Of a DNA stretch of 62,000 bases, positions 1-13,300 are shown piece after piece. The notes under the pieces are model-generated. The model was not told where the DNA came from. It ran no database searches and saw only the letters and a program-made list of their open reading frames with translations. A program made the translations under genes and the position numbers. The stretch is taken from NCBI GenBank assembly GCA_009746045.1, contig RPFO01001997.1:1-62000 (forward strand). The letters are read 5' to 3'. Source of the stretch: Mesostigma viride (lineage: Eukaryota > Streptophyta > Mesostigmatophyceae > Mesostigmatales > Mesostigmataceae). Position 1 is the stretch's first letter. Every line of letters begins with the position of its first letter.

Positions 1-460
1 TCCTCCCCTCCTCCCCCCTCCTCCCCCTCCTCCCCTCTCACCTCCCCCTCCTCCCCTCCTCCCCCTCCTCCCCTCCCTCCCCCTCCCCCTCCTCCCTCCT
101 CCCTCCCTCCTCCCCTTCCCCTCCCCCTCCTCTCCCCCTTCCTCCCCCTCCTCCCCTCCTCCCCCTCCTCCCCCTCCTCCCCCCTCCTCCCCTCCTCCCC
201 CTCTCCCCCTCCCCCTCCTCCCCCTCCTCCCCCTCCTCCTCCTCCCCTCTCCCCTCCTCCCCCTCCTCCCCCTCCTCCCCCTCCTCCCCCTCCTCCCCCT
301 CCTCCCCCTCCTCCCCTCCTCCCCTCCTCCCCCTCCTCCCCCTCCTCCCCTCCTCCCCCTCCTCCCCCTCCTCCCCCTCCTCCCCCTCCTCCCCCCCCCC
401 CCTCCTCTTCCTCTTCCCCCTCCTCCCCCTCCTCCCCTCCTCCCCCTCCTTCCCCCCCTC
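1..460 (+). repeat. Pyrimidine-only CCT/CCC tract
   Basis: Almost pure C and T with CCTCCC-type units. It is probably the 3' part of the intron before the first visible exon, or a 5' flank. The purine complement gives long spurious Gly/Glu/Arg frames on the minus strand. Confidence 0.9.
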
Positions 461-463
461 ACA

Positions 464-1356
464 ATGCCCCACCCCGCTTCCTATTCTCCTGGGTCCATGT
501 CCACCCCAGCAGGCATCGTCCCCAACACAGCCCCCACCCAGGGACTGCCCAGCATTGCCACCCAGGTGAGCGCTGACGGGACCTCTGGCCTCTGCATTGC
601 CGTGGCGTCCGGTCGGTTCTACCACGTGGGGGCCACCCACATCGCCAAGGGCCACGACTCCTCCCAGATGCCGTCGTTCCCCGATGGGGCAGGTCTCGCT
701 CTCGACCTGCGCGTGTGGCGGTACAGCCTACGGGCCCCACTCCCAAAGCCAGGCGGGGGGCGCCGTCGAGGGTCCTCTTTTGCAGAGGACAGCCTCATGG
801 GGTTCAGTGCCAGCGGGAGCATCACGGGCGGTTCTCAGCCGCTCAAGGGCCAGGAGGCGTCGAACGATGGTCGGGCAGGGGGGGGCCCTCCCAGGGGGGA
901 CGAGGGGACCGGCCAGCTGTGGGGCGTGTTTGCGTCCCCGGGCTGGGGCGGCAAGCCGCTCTGCGCGTGCTGCCACAGGATTCTGCTCATGGGCCAGGGT
1001 TGCGGGGCGCACGAGGGCGCGCCGGCCGAGGGGGGTACCCTGGGGGTCGAGGGCTGGGGGGGTAGGGATCGGGAGGACTCGGCGGCGTTCGCTGCGCTTG
1101 CAAACGTCACAGAGTGCACATCACAGGCCCCTCCCGTGCTTGTCTGGGATAGTCGGGGGGAGGCGCTTGCGATCGGGACGGCTGGGTTGGTGGCGTCGAA
1201 AGCGAGCAATCGGACGAGTGTGGGAGAGTCTAGTAGCAGGGGTGGGGGCGGGGTCCGTGCGAACGGGGAGGTGAGGGGCAGCTATGAGCAGCCGGAGAGG
1301 GGCTTTCGGCGGGGACCTGCCAAGCTTCAACGGCACGGTCTTATCTCGCGTAGCAT
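464..1356 (+). CDS. CPLANE1: CPLANE1-like exon 1 of window: N-terminal propeller
   Basis: Open frame ending at a strong donor (GTAAGT at 1357), phase 2. It contains beta-strand-like segments such as [16 protein letters not shown] and [17 protein letters not shown], separated by Gly/Ser-rich loops. The second resembles the vertebrate strand AFSRDGLVLAVTL. The true 5' boundary is uncertain: an ATG stands at 464, but acceptor-like AGs at 509, 530 and 541 follow a long pyrimidine tract, so the exon may start at one of these and the initiator may lie upstream of the window. Confidence 0.65.
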
Positions 1357-4300
1357 GTAAGTGGCAGACTGGCTGTTATGTCCATTTATGCTGCGTGCCT
1401 TGTCTGTGCGACATAAGTACTTGAGCAACTGCCAGATGCGACCCGGATGCCTCCCCACGAGCTCGGTCTTTCATGTGGTACTAATATATTCATTTGTTAG
1501 TTGAGCGTCAAACAGATAGATTGGGATGTTGTGGGTTGGCACAGTGTTATGTAGTGCGTTGCTCTGTTGGGTATAAATTGCGCATTTCTCGTCCCCTTCT
1601 GCCTTTGCAGCCTGCCACCTTTTCTATCTCTGTGTCTCCCGACCTTCTCAATAAATCATGATTTGAAGTACATAAAAACATGATGGTTGCCCTGGAACAT
1701 GTAATCTGCTGGGCCTGCTCGCAATATTCCAATGCAACTGTGCCCCCTGGATATGCTTAGAAGAAATGGCTGACGGCGGTATGGCTGACGGCGGAGCTCA
1801 GATCTTTTGCGTCTGAGCCCCAAATTCGGTCAGACCACTTGCATTCGATGCGCCTTTCTAAGACGCACTTGCCAGTATAAACGGTTACGGCTGCCACGCA
1901 GTATCGACAAAGTTACGCACGTGACCAGCTATGACGACTACCAAAGCAAAACGAGGGCTGGAAAAGGAGCTGGCACAGCTTCCCAGCGCCCAGCCCAACC
2001 CTCTCGCCCTCGCCATTGTTCAGCCGACAGGCTTACCCGCCAAACCCTCGCCAAGCGCCTCGCCTGAACCCAAGAAACCATGCCACGATCGCCACAAATG
2101 GAGCCAATACTTGCCCGGCGACGGAATGTTCTCCCTCGTCGAGTGGCAGAAGCTGTCGCCGCAGGAATGCGTCGAGGTTCTCGAGTTCCTCGTACAGGAA
2201 CGGAAGCTCTTCGTGACCCTGAAGGGGGGGGCGGCTATCGACTACCGCGACACGTCCTGGCTCTACACCTTTGACGAACCAAGCCAACGCCTGTTTATCT
2301 TGACCAGCCACTACCAGCGCTGCGTCGGCGACATCACCAGAGCGATCAACGCCAGCCTCGCACAGCCGGCTGCCCCATCGGCTCCCTCCCTCTGCAAGGA
2401 TGACATCCGCGCAGTGCTGGAGGAGCACGTGACCTGGCCGCTGGCCGAGAAGCTGACATCGCTGAACACCACGCTCAACACGGTGGAAGCCCGGGTCTCC
2501 AACGTGGAAACCAAGGTCGTCCACAAGCTACAACCCCAGTTCACGGCGCTACACACCGCGGCGCAGGCTTCGGAAAAGCATGCTGCACTTGTCTCTCGCC
2601 TTAACCAGGTGGAGGGCAAGTGTGGCGTGCTCCTGAAGAAGCTTGAGGCCATCACCGCCCACACCGAGGCCCTGGCCACACAGGTCCCCAAGATAGCGGA
2701 GCAGACGGCCACCATTGCATCCCAGCCACCCCGGCAGGATGCTGGCGACCTCCCGCCGCTCTCCTACGCGGACCTGCTGCGGTCAGCGACCGCCTCCACC
2801 ACCGACGCCATCGCCACAAAGCTCCAGGAGCTGGAGGACCACCGCCAGGCCCAGCAACGGGAGGTCACCGACCGCGCTCGCCGCGAGTGCCGAGTGGTGC
2901 TACGTCGCTTCCCCCAGAAGCCAGGTGAGACGTCAACCTCTCTTGCTGACGAGCTCAAGAACCAGCTTCTTACCCTCATGGGCCTGGTAGGTGAGGTAGA
3001 ACTGCGTGGGTGCCACCGCCTTCCCCACTCACGGGACAAGGCGGCTCCCCCACCAGTCCTACTCACCTTCCCCTCCCCTGAGGATAAGCAGCGGTTCCTC
3101 TCTCGTCGCAAGCGGTTGCACGACCTCACCTGGACGCTGGATGACGACCTCACCCCCGCTCAGCAACAACAGCGACGCGACCTGTGGCCGGAATACCTCC
3201 GCCATAAGCAGGACCCCCAGAAGCCCAAGGTGTACTGGAGGGGCGGGGACCTGATGATCAACCACAAGATGTGGACGCCCCCAGCGGGCTAGAATAGCAA
3301 TAGCCCTAGCTTGTAACCATTGGCGTCACTGCACCGCTAAGGCAGCCATGCCTAGAATGTCGCCTAGCTGTGCCAACACACCTAGTCACGTGCCGCCAAC
3401 GCACGGTACACAACCAGCCATAGCCTTAGCGTAGTCCTAGTACAGCCATGCTACGCCCTGGCTATGTTCAGATTACTTGCCCACGCTACTTGCTATGATA
3501 TGCTCACATGGGTCTTATTGCACCCACAGTTTGCCGGATCGTTAGCCTGTCCTTTTAGCTAGCCGCGCCCGATTGCAGCTGTGGCATGCCTTTGGCATGA
3601 AGGAGACTGGGGGTCTCTGCCCTTTCTCCTGTAGTGCACACACAGGGATTAAAAGCACTTCGGTGCTCCGTGACTCTCCAACGGGAGCACGAGTTTAATT
3701 AATTAATTAACTGTGCCCCCACACAGTACTGCAATTCTGCCGCAGTGCAGCATTCCTATGGCAATTGCTGGAACCTGCACCCCTGTATGTTTTGGGGCGG
3801 GGCACCTCCTTCACCCTCTTGCAAGTACCCCTCTCATATCCTATTCCATCCCGTCCCTGCCAACAGCTCCCTAGACGTGACACCCCCACACATGAACCAC
3901 AAGATGGAATCGATCCCCTTTATTTCCCTTGTCAAGAAGAAAAAAGGGCCCACCTTCTATGACCCCCATGTCACCCCTTACCGGTGCAGCCTGCCTTTCC
4001 TCCTCCCTCCTGTGCTACTCGCTATTCCTTGTCGCCAGTAATAGCCACTATAACCAGTTGCTATGTATTTGTGCTATTTATCGCCGCTCTTTGTCATGAT
4101 GGTGCCGTGTGCAACGGCATGTGGGGCCGCCGCCAATAGCCAGTACAACTAATTGATAGTTTTTGGTGCCATTTGTTGATGCTCTTTATTGGTGCTATTC
4201 ATGAATACTAGTCCTCATGACCGTGCCGTGAATGTGCTATTCGTAATTACTCTTCCTCCTGACCATGCCATGAATGCGCAGCCGCATGTCGGGCCGCTCG

Positions 4301-7300
4301 GGCTGGCTCGCGGTGCTCACCCCCTCACTACACCAAGAGGTCATGCTCGACTGGGAGGAGTGTGTCCGCAAGAGGCTGCCGGCGGCGATTGGGTTACGGG
4401 CGCCACAGAGGAAAGGCATGACAGGTGCGGTGGCTGTCCGTTGTTGGTATCATAGTGGTTGGTACAAACACTTTGTATGAGTGCCTTGTTAGGTCTATGT
4501 GTGCCGCAGAGGACAGCTATGACAGGTACAGAGGATATTCGTCATTGGTTTTCTATCATTATCTGTCATTATATTCGTTGTTGGTTTCGGTATCTGTCAC
4601 CCCCCTCATGCCACTAATCCAATTCCTTCTGGTCGCTAAAGATACCTGAAGAGATAGACCATGTTTGTGGTTGGTCCTGGTATCTGTCACCCCCCTCATG
4701 CCACTAATCCAATTCCTTCTGGTCGCTAAAGATACCTGAAGAGATAGACCATGTTTGTGGTTGGTCCTGGTATCTGTCACCCCCCTCATGCCACTAATGC
4801 ACTGCCTTCTGGTCGCTAAAGATACCTGAAGAGATAGACCATGTTTGTGGTTGGTCCTGGTATCTGTCACCCCCCTTCATGCCACTAATCCAATTCCTTC
4901 TGGTCGCTAAAGATACCTGAAGAGATAGACCATGTTTGTGGTTGGTCCTGGTATCTGTCACCCCCCTCATGCCACTAATCCAATTCCTTCTGGTCGCTAA
5001 AGATACCTGAAGAGATAGACCATGTTTGTGGTTGGTCCTGGTATCTGTCACCCCCCTCATGCCACTAATCCAATTCCTTCTGGTCGCTAAAGATACCTGA
5101 AGCGATAGACCATGTTTGTGGTTGGTCCTGGTATCTGTCACCCCCCTCATGCCACCAATCCAATTCCTTCTGGTCGCTAAAGATACCTGAAGAGATAGAC
5201 CATGTTTGTGGTTGGTCCTGGTATCTGTCACCCCCCTCATGCCACCAATCCAATTCCTTCTGGTCGCTAAAGATACCTGAAGAGATAGACCATGTTTGTG
5301 GTTGGTCCTGGTATCTGTCACGCACCTCATGCCACCAATCCAATGCCTTCTGGTCGCTAAAGATACCTGAAGAGATAGACCATGTTTGTGGTTGGTCCTG
5401 GTATCTATCACGCACCTCATGCCACTAATCCAATTCCTTCTGGTCGCTAAAGATACCTGAAGAGATAGACCATGTTTGTGGTTGGTCCTGGTATCTGTCA
5501 CCCCCCTCATGCCACTAATCCAATGCCTTCTGGTCGCTAAAGATACCTGAAGAGATAGACCATGTTTGTGGTTGGTCCTGGTATCTGTCACCCCCCTCAT
5601 GCCACCAATCCAATGCCTTCTGGTCGCTAAAGATACCTGAAGAGATAGACCATGTTTGTGGTTGGTCCTGGTATCTGTCACCCCCCTCATGCCACCAATC
5701 CAATGCCTTCTGGTCGCTAAAGATACCTGAAGAGATAGAAGAGATAGACCATAGAGATGGTAATAATTGGTCGCCTAATGGGCTTACCCTTCTCCTTGCC
5801 TCACCGGTTCTTCCCGCCACTTTCGTAACCCCGCATTCCCCAGCTGTTTTGAACCCCTCACCCCCAAACTATCTTCCAAACCTTTCCACCCCAAACTATA
5901 TCATAAACTCCTCACCCCCCTACATGTATTCTTCCACCAGATAGCTACCTGTCGCCGGTGTACCTCGCGGGCCTCTCCTGGACCCCCGACGGGTCACTCC
6001 TGGTCGCCATCGACAACACCGGCGTAGCAGCATTAGTGGACCGCACAGGCAGCGTGGCCCGGCTGATCATGAAACCGCAGGAGGTGCAGCACGGAATCCC
6101 CGACACGATCCTCAACGCGTGGATGACCAACAACCTGATGGCCAAGGGGCGCGAGGGTTCGCCAAGTGTCAGCGGGCCGCGGCGGCGGCTGCCCCGGCAG
6201 GTCATGCGGCGGGCGGACCGGCTCACACAGCCGATAGAGAAGGACAAGTTCGAGGAGGGGATGTCCACCTGCGGTGTGTGGCTATCCGTGCCTTGCAATA
6301 GCTACTGCAATCATCACTACTTGCAACCGCACTAGGTGGCGGAAACTGGTTTTGGATGGAAAGGGGGACGATGCGAGGCGCTTTTGCCTCACGTTTGGCA
6401 GGTCCCATTCAATGTGCCCTTAGCCTCATGGTTGGTAGGTCCCATTCGATGTGCCCTTAGCCTCACATTTGGTAGGTCCCATACAACGTGCCCCAGCGAA
6501 TATGAATGTGCTGGCTTTCCTTGCTACTTGCTTGCATCGCTGGGCATGATGAGGAGTTCAATCGTGGCTTTGGGGCCTTCCATACAGCTACTGAAGAGAG
6601 CCTTTCCATTCTGGCCTTTATTCTTTCCTTTTTCGTCACCTTGCTTGTCACTCCCGTTACCACACGTGTTCGTGATCTGGGTTGCTAAAGATTCTCAAAC
6701 CAGTAGACCAAGGGCGTTATTCAAGGACATGGGTTGCCACATATTTCGAAGTCCCCAGAGCATTATAGTGGAGGACTCTGAGGACTTGATGCACCTTTTG
6801 AGCCGTGCATATACACCCTAAGAGCCTCGCTGGCAAGATGTGTGCTGACCTTGTGCTTTCGCATCGGGTCTACAACGATGTAATTCTAACCCATCCCCAT
6901 TCCTTTGTGTGGTATATAACATGTACTTGATTGCCCGTTCCTTTGTTGTTCGCCTTATCCCCACCCCCCTGGCCTTTTCTCATCCCTGTCCTATGGCTGT
7001 ATCTCATCCCTGTCCTCTGGCGTAACAGGGCTGACGCACGGTCTCTGGGTGCAGCACGACGCCAAGGCCAAGGGCCACGATGCTGCGGACATATCTGCGG
7101 GGGCACATTTCTCGGGTGAGTAGTGTTGCCAAAGGCATACTAGTACTCTTCAACAACGGCACCGTCCGAGTCCTAGTCAGTTCATCCTTTTTATTTTTTC
7201 CTAGTTATTCTGTCTTAGTTATTTTATCCTTGTGTCCCCCCTCAGCGGCTGCACCCAACCCACTGTGCAACACATAATCATGACTATTCATGTGTCTTAT

Positions 7301-10300
7301 AGCGAACCTGTGCAACACATAATCCTGACTATTCATGTGTCTTATAGCGAACCTGTGCAACACATAATCCTGACTGTTCATGTGTCTTATAGTGAACCTG
7401 TGCAACACATAATCATGACTATTCATGTGTCTTATAGTGAACCTATGCAACACATAATCATTACTATTCATGTGTCTTATAGCGAACCTGTGCAACACAT
7501 AATCCTGACTGTTCATGTGTCTAATAGCGAACCTGTGCAACACATAATCATGACTATTCATGTGTCTTCTAGCGAACCTGTGCAACACATAATCATGACT
7601 ATTCATGTGTCTAATAGCGAACCTGTGCAACACATAATCATGACTGTTCATGTGTCTAATAGCGAACCTGTGCAACACATAATCATGACTATTCATGTGT
7701 CTTATAGTGAACCTGTGCAACACATAATCATGACTATTCATGTGTCTTATACCGAACCTGTGCACACTAGAGCTTGCACACGGGAGGCATGAGAGTTTGC
7801 ACATGGGAGGCTGATGATAAGAGCTTGCGCGCCCTTAATGGTCTTAACTCAGTGTGCTCGGTACAATCTCAATCTCACTATCCTTTGCTGTCGGCGTCTC
7901 ATCGCCACACTGCACGCATCCCTTTGTGTTGTGCGCTGCCTGGCGTCAGTGTTTGCGACGGGGCCTGTCAAGACCAGGCACCGCGAGTGCCTGTCCCACA
8001 TGCACATCGCGTTCAGCAACGGGCGAGCGGTCGCGATCTGGGCCGCCATCACGCGCACCACGGCGCTGGAAAGTAAGTACATCATACTAGCCGAATTGTA
8101 AGGCGAAGAGGAAGTGGTCATTTGGCGCTGGAAAGTGACTAGCCGCCATCATGAGCGCCATTGCGCGCGAAAGTGAGCCATTAATGCCAGTAATAGTTGA
8201 AAGGTTTATGTAGGAAGTAGTAACTCGGGGAAGCAGATAGCCCAGTAGATGGGAGAGTGAGTAGCTGTCATCACGCGCACGGGTGCGCTGGAAAGTGAGT
8301 CATACCATTAGTAGAAAGGTTGCAAGGTGTGTGTAGGAAGTAGTGACATCAGTGCTGGGGACCGAGTAGCTGCCATCATCCGCACCGGTGCGCTGAAAAG
8401 TTAGTGGTATCGCAAGCCTGTGCCCAACAGTTTTACTGGCGTGGCCAGTTGGTCATGCGCATAGGACCTAATTTATTTCTAGAACTTGCTCGAGCGTGCT
8501 GGTCGTGGTGCTTGTGTATTGTCGGACAGTTGTGCTGCATGCAGCTGCCTAGCACGCACAAAAATGGTACATTCAGGCACAGATGTACGATGTCGAACGT
8601 ACGCAAAGTGCACATTAAGGCACAGAAGCCCACGTGCACCAGTTACACAATGAGCAATCTACACAACCCGTGTGGGGACGATTATTCAAGTCAGCTAGCG
8701 TTAGACCGTTTGTGTTTTGCATAGCATATATGCTGCCTCTCTATCACCACCGTTAAGTTACTATTTACTTATTATTTCCATGCCCAATTGTGTGCTTCTT
8801 GACCTGCCGCCTCTCTATCACCCCCGTTTTACTAGTCATCATTTCCTTCTTATGTTCACGCCCCATTGTGAGCTCCTTGACCTCCCACAGAGTCACATGT
8901 TTAGTGAATCCGCTCGTTCTCAATCTCAATGCTGCCTTATATAACATATGCCTGTTGAACGGAACGGAACGGAACAGAACATTACCCTCCCCTTGGCTAT
9001 GGGGCTGAGTGTATGCATATTATGAAGACATGTAAGCTGAAGCACTGCGTCCCGTATTGACTGGTGTCGTTTGCTCACTCGTGTCCCATGCCATCCCACC
9101 TCCAGGCCGTCTGGCGCGGATAGCGAACGTGAGCGACCCGGTGACGCGCTTGACGGTCCTCTGGCGCCTTGCGGTAATGCTGCCGCTTGGCAGCCGAGTC
9201 CCCGCGCTGCACCACAGCCTCATAGTCGCGAGGGAAGCGGTGAGTTGGATGGCATGATGCTTAAAACGTCACTAGGGCGGGCACTCGTACAGCTAATAGG
9301 GCTAGCACTCCTAAAGGTACTAGGGCTAGCACTCGGGTAGTTACTAGGGACAGCACTCATACAGTTACTAGGGCTAGCACTCGGGTAGTTACTAGGGACA
9401 GCACTCATACAGTTACTAGGGCTAGCACTCCTAAAGGTGCTAGGGACAGCGTTAGTAGAGTTACTAGGGACAGCACTCAAAGAGTTACTGGTTGCATCAC
9501 AATTCAGTGTTTTGAATGTAATCAAGTTCAAGTCGCGAGGTGCTTGTATTAAAAGGCCATGTTTGCATTACCACGACGAGTAACACAATAGCAATCCAAC
9601 CGGGAATTGGGATCCTTCCTTCGGACATCCCAGTGCCTCGACCAGCATCACAGCTACCCTTCCATGACCTGCTGCAAAGGAGCAAACTACATGTACCTAT
9701 TCACAGCTGATCATCACGATATGCCCGTCCTTCCCTTCCCCCCCCCCCCCCCCTTTCCCCTTCCCACCCCGCTCCGTTTACCTTTCGATTTCTCATTTCA
9801 ATTTCCGTTTCTTTTTACTTTTGCTTTCCCTTTTGCTTGCCTTTTTACATTCTCTTTCTCATTTCCTTTTTCCCTTCGCATTTTCCCTTCTCTATACCTT
9901 TCCCTTCCCCCTTCTCCTTTCTCCCTTTCCCCCTGGACCCCAGGTGCTGGGCGCCATCTCCGACATGAGCGTGCCCGATGGGCCTGAGGCGACCGCGCTG
10001 GCCACGCAGCTGGGAGCGCTTCTGGCGCACGCCATACGGCGCGACGCCGCCCACCGCACCCTGCGCCCCTTCGTCGTGGAGCTCCTCTACGCCACCATGG
10101 CGACGCTGGCGGCCGGTACGTGGGGTGGGATGGGGCAATCTGTTGCTGGGGGTACTTTATAAGCGGCTGCTTGACGCCACCATGGCGGCGCTGGCACTCC
10201 GTTCTCCCTGCGCTCGTGACCGAAGGTCCCTCGTGAAGGGTTTTTGTCACCGGCAGATCTCCCAAATAGTTTCATACATGCCTCAAACCCCATTCGAGCT

Positions 10301-13300
10301 GGTTTTGTGAACAGTAGCAAGTGGTACCAAAAATGTCAGTGTCTTACCCTCATGCTCTATGTAACCTGGATCATGATGTCCCTACCCGGCCACCCCCATC
10401 CCAATCTCCGCGCCCCGCCTCTCCCCCTTCCCCCAACCCCTGCCAGGCGGCCACGCCCACTCGGCGCTCCACCTGATGGGCCACGCCGAGAAGTGGCTCT
10501 CCGCCACCGGGTGGGTGACCGACGCGGCAGGGACCTTGTCCGCCATGGGGAGCGGCGCCCAGGGGTCCCTGGCCCCCCCCTCCAAGCTGGACCACGCCAG
10601 CTCCCTGGTCGTTGGTGCCGACCCGGGCGACAGCCAGGGGGAGAGCGGGCGCCGGTCTCTCGAGGCCTGTCTACCAGGGGGGGACACGCCGGCGTCCACA
10701 CGGCAGCCGCTCGCGGGCAGCCCCGTGGGCATGCTGTGGGCCGTCCTCGCGTTGCACTTGATTCGGTTCAACCACAGGTACCGCAAGCGGCGCGCGGCGC
10801 AGTCGGCACGCAAGCTGGCGTTCGATACGCCGCAGCTTCCATCGGGCGCTGCGGGCGTGGTCCCTGGACCTCCGAACCGGCTCCCGTCCCTTGCGGCAAC
10901 CCGGCTGGGCGACGCGGGTGGGGCCCGGCTGGGCGACCCCAGCTCGCTGGCTCGGACTGGGAGCAACGGTGACACTGAGATCAGTGGCATGATGGAACGA
11001 GCGCAGCCGATGGATGGCCTGGCGACAAACCTGGCAGGGAGAGGCCGCGAGGGGGGGAGAGAGGCACCCTGGGGGGGCGCGAGGATCCCCGCCAGGCTCA
11101 CATTCCCCGCGATCAAGCCCTCGTGGCGGCAGCAGGATAAACAACGTGGGGGACCCCTGGGTGCGGCCGCCGCCGAGGACGTGGAGGACAGCAACCGCAC
11201 CGAGGCGTCATCGAACGGGGTCAACATGGATGATGTCATCGTTGAGACGACCGAGGGGGGGAGCGGCAGCGGTGCTCATGGGATGGGCGTAAACGGGAAC
11301 CCTGGGGGGGTCGGCCAGGGGGAAGGGGTCGGGGAGGACCCCCAGCAGATCATTTTGTCGGCGCACGCGGTTGCGCTTGAGGCGGTCCGTTGCGCGCTGC
11401 GCTACAACAAGGAGCTGAGGCTGGCGGTGGAGGCGGCGCCGCTGCTGGCAGAGGCGGAGGAGATGGCTCGCGCGCAGGTACTTAATTTTTTTCTTGCGGT
11501 ACTGGCATAAGGAGGTTGAGGAGATGGCTGGCGCGCAGGTACGTGATGCTTTTTCTTGTAGCGGTACTGGCATAAGGTGGCGGAGGAGATGGCGCACGCG
11601 CAGGTACTTGCAGCGGTACTGGCATAAGTACTTGATTGGTGCTGGCATAAGGAGGCTGAGCCCTGGGTTTTAGATCACTTGTAATATCATGAGAGTTGTA
11701 TTTATAAGTGCTGTTGCGTTCAAGTACTATGTGTGTTGATGTTATGTGTTGGAAGTTTCAAGAAGTATCACACAGTGATGTAGATAAGAGAATGTTGCTT
11801 ATTAGTATACCAAGGACCATATTAGTATACCAAGGACCATAGCATAGATGCCCTAGGATCGGCTCAGGAGACTGGCACAGGTCTCCCAGGGGGTGGGGAG
11901 ACTGTTGGCAGTGATGCCACCCCATTTGCTGCGCGAGGGAATCACCCGGTGTCAGTGGTGTCGACGAAAGAAACAGCTTGGGCGTAGGTACGTCAGTACC
12001 GGTCATTCCTAGCACTGACAATTGTAACAGCTTTTTCCAATCATCACAGGGACCAGGTCCACACGTCCGCCTTACCACCCATCTTTCCACACCACCCGCT
12101 ATTTCACACTATTCCACCCACTTTTCCACGCCCACTCTTCCACGCCCTCCCGCGCCCCCGCAGGTCTCGGCTCGTCTCCGCAAGCTGTCCAGCGCAATGT
12201 CCGACCGCGCCCGCCCACCCGAGGAACTCACCTTCGGCAACGCCAGCTTTGAGCTAAGCTTTGGCGTGCTGAACGACTCACCCTTACAGTCCGGATTGGA
12301 TGACCCAGAGGAGCAGGAGCTTCCTGCCGGGTCGTGTATCTTGAGGGCCGACGTGAGCTTTCTGCGGGGGGACATGGAGGGCGCTGCGGGTTGGTATAAA
12401 AAGGTATGCTGGCATCCCAAGCATCTGTCCTTGACGATTCTTCCTCCTTTGAATTTTATTCATGCCAGGATGCGATGCCAAGGTATGCTGGCATCCAAAG
12501 CGCTTGTTAACGATCCTGACCAACCAACCAACCAACGAACCAACCAACCAACCAACCAACCAACCAACCAACCAACCAACCAACCAACCAACCAACCAAC
12601 CAACCAACCAACCAACCAACCAACCAACCAACCAACCAACCAACCAACCAACCAACCAACCAACCAACCAACCAACCAACCAACCAACCAATCAACCAAC
12701 CAACCAACCAACCAACCAACCAACCAACCAACCAACCAACCAACCAACCAACCAACCAACCAACCAACCAACCAACCAAGCATTCAACCAACCAACCAAC
12801 CAACCAACCAACCAACCAACCAACCAACCAACCAGCCAACCAACCAACCAACGACCGACGGACCGACGGACCGACGGACGGACCGACCGACCGACCGACC
12901 GACCGACCGACCGACCGACCGACCGACCGACCGACCGACCGACCGACCGACCGACCGACCGACCGACCAACCAACCAACCAACCAACCAATCAAGCAACC
13001 AACCAACCAGCCAACCAGCCAACCAACCAACCACCTCGAAAATTTTTTCATGCCAGCGTGGCACGAGAAGGAATGCTGGCACTACCTACTTGAACAGTTT
13101 GTACCTATGACTTTCCTACAGCACTGTAATGACTGTCGCAATGGATGCATGTTAGGGTACTGGCAAAGGGTACGCCCAGGTATGCCGGAATTATAGTGCT
13201 GGAATTATAGTGCCGGAATTATAGTGCTGGAATTATAGTGCTGGAATTATAGTGCCGGAATTATAGTGCCGGAATTATAGTGCTTATCATCCGATTTGCC

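Noticed and set aside
38-655. Gly/Glu/Arg-rich protein on the minus strand
   Set aside because: Complement of a pyrimidine-only tract; no sequence complexity.
4559-5820. Minus-strand frames of up to 298 residues made of a 30-residue repeat
   Set aside because: The DNA is a 90-bp satellite; the period is a multiple of three, so all frames without a stop stay open.
7205-7804. Frames on both strands with a 15-residue repeat
   Set aside because: 45-bp tandem repeat inside an intron; both strands are equally open.
12284-13196. PTNQ and VGWL repeat proteins
   Set aside because: Translation of a (CCAA)n/(CCGA)n array in intron 8.
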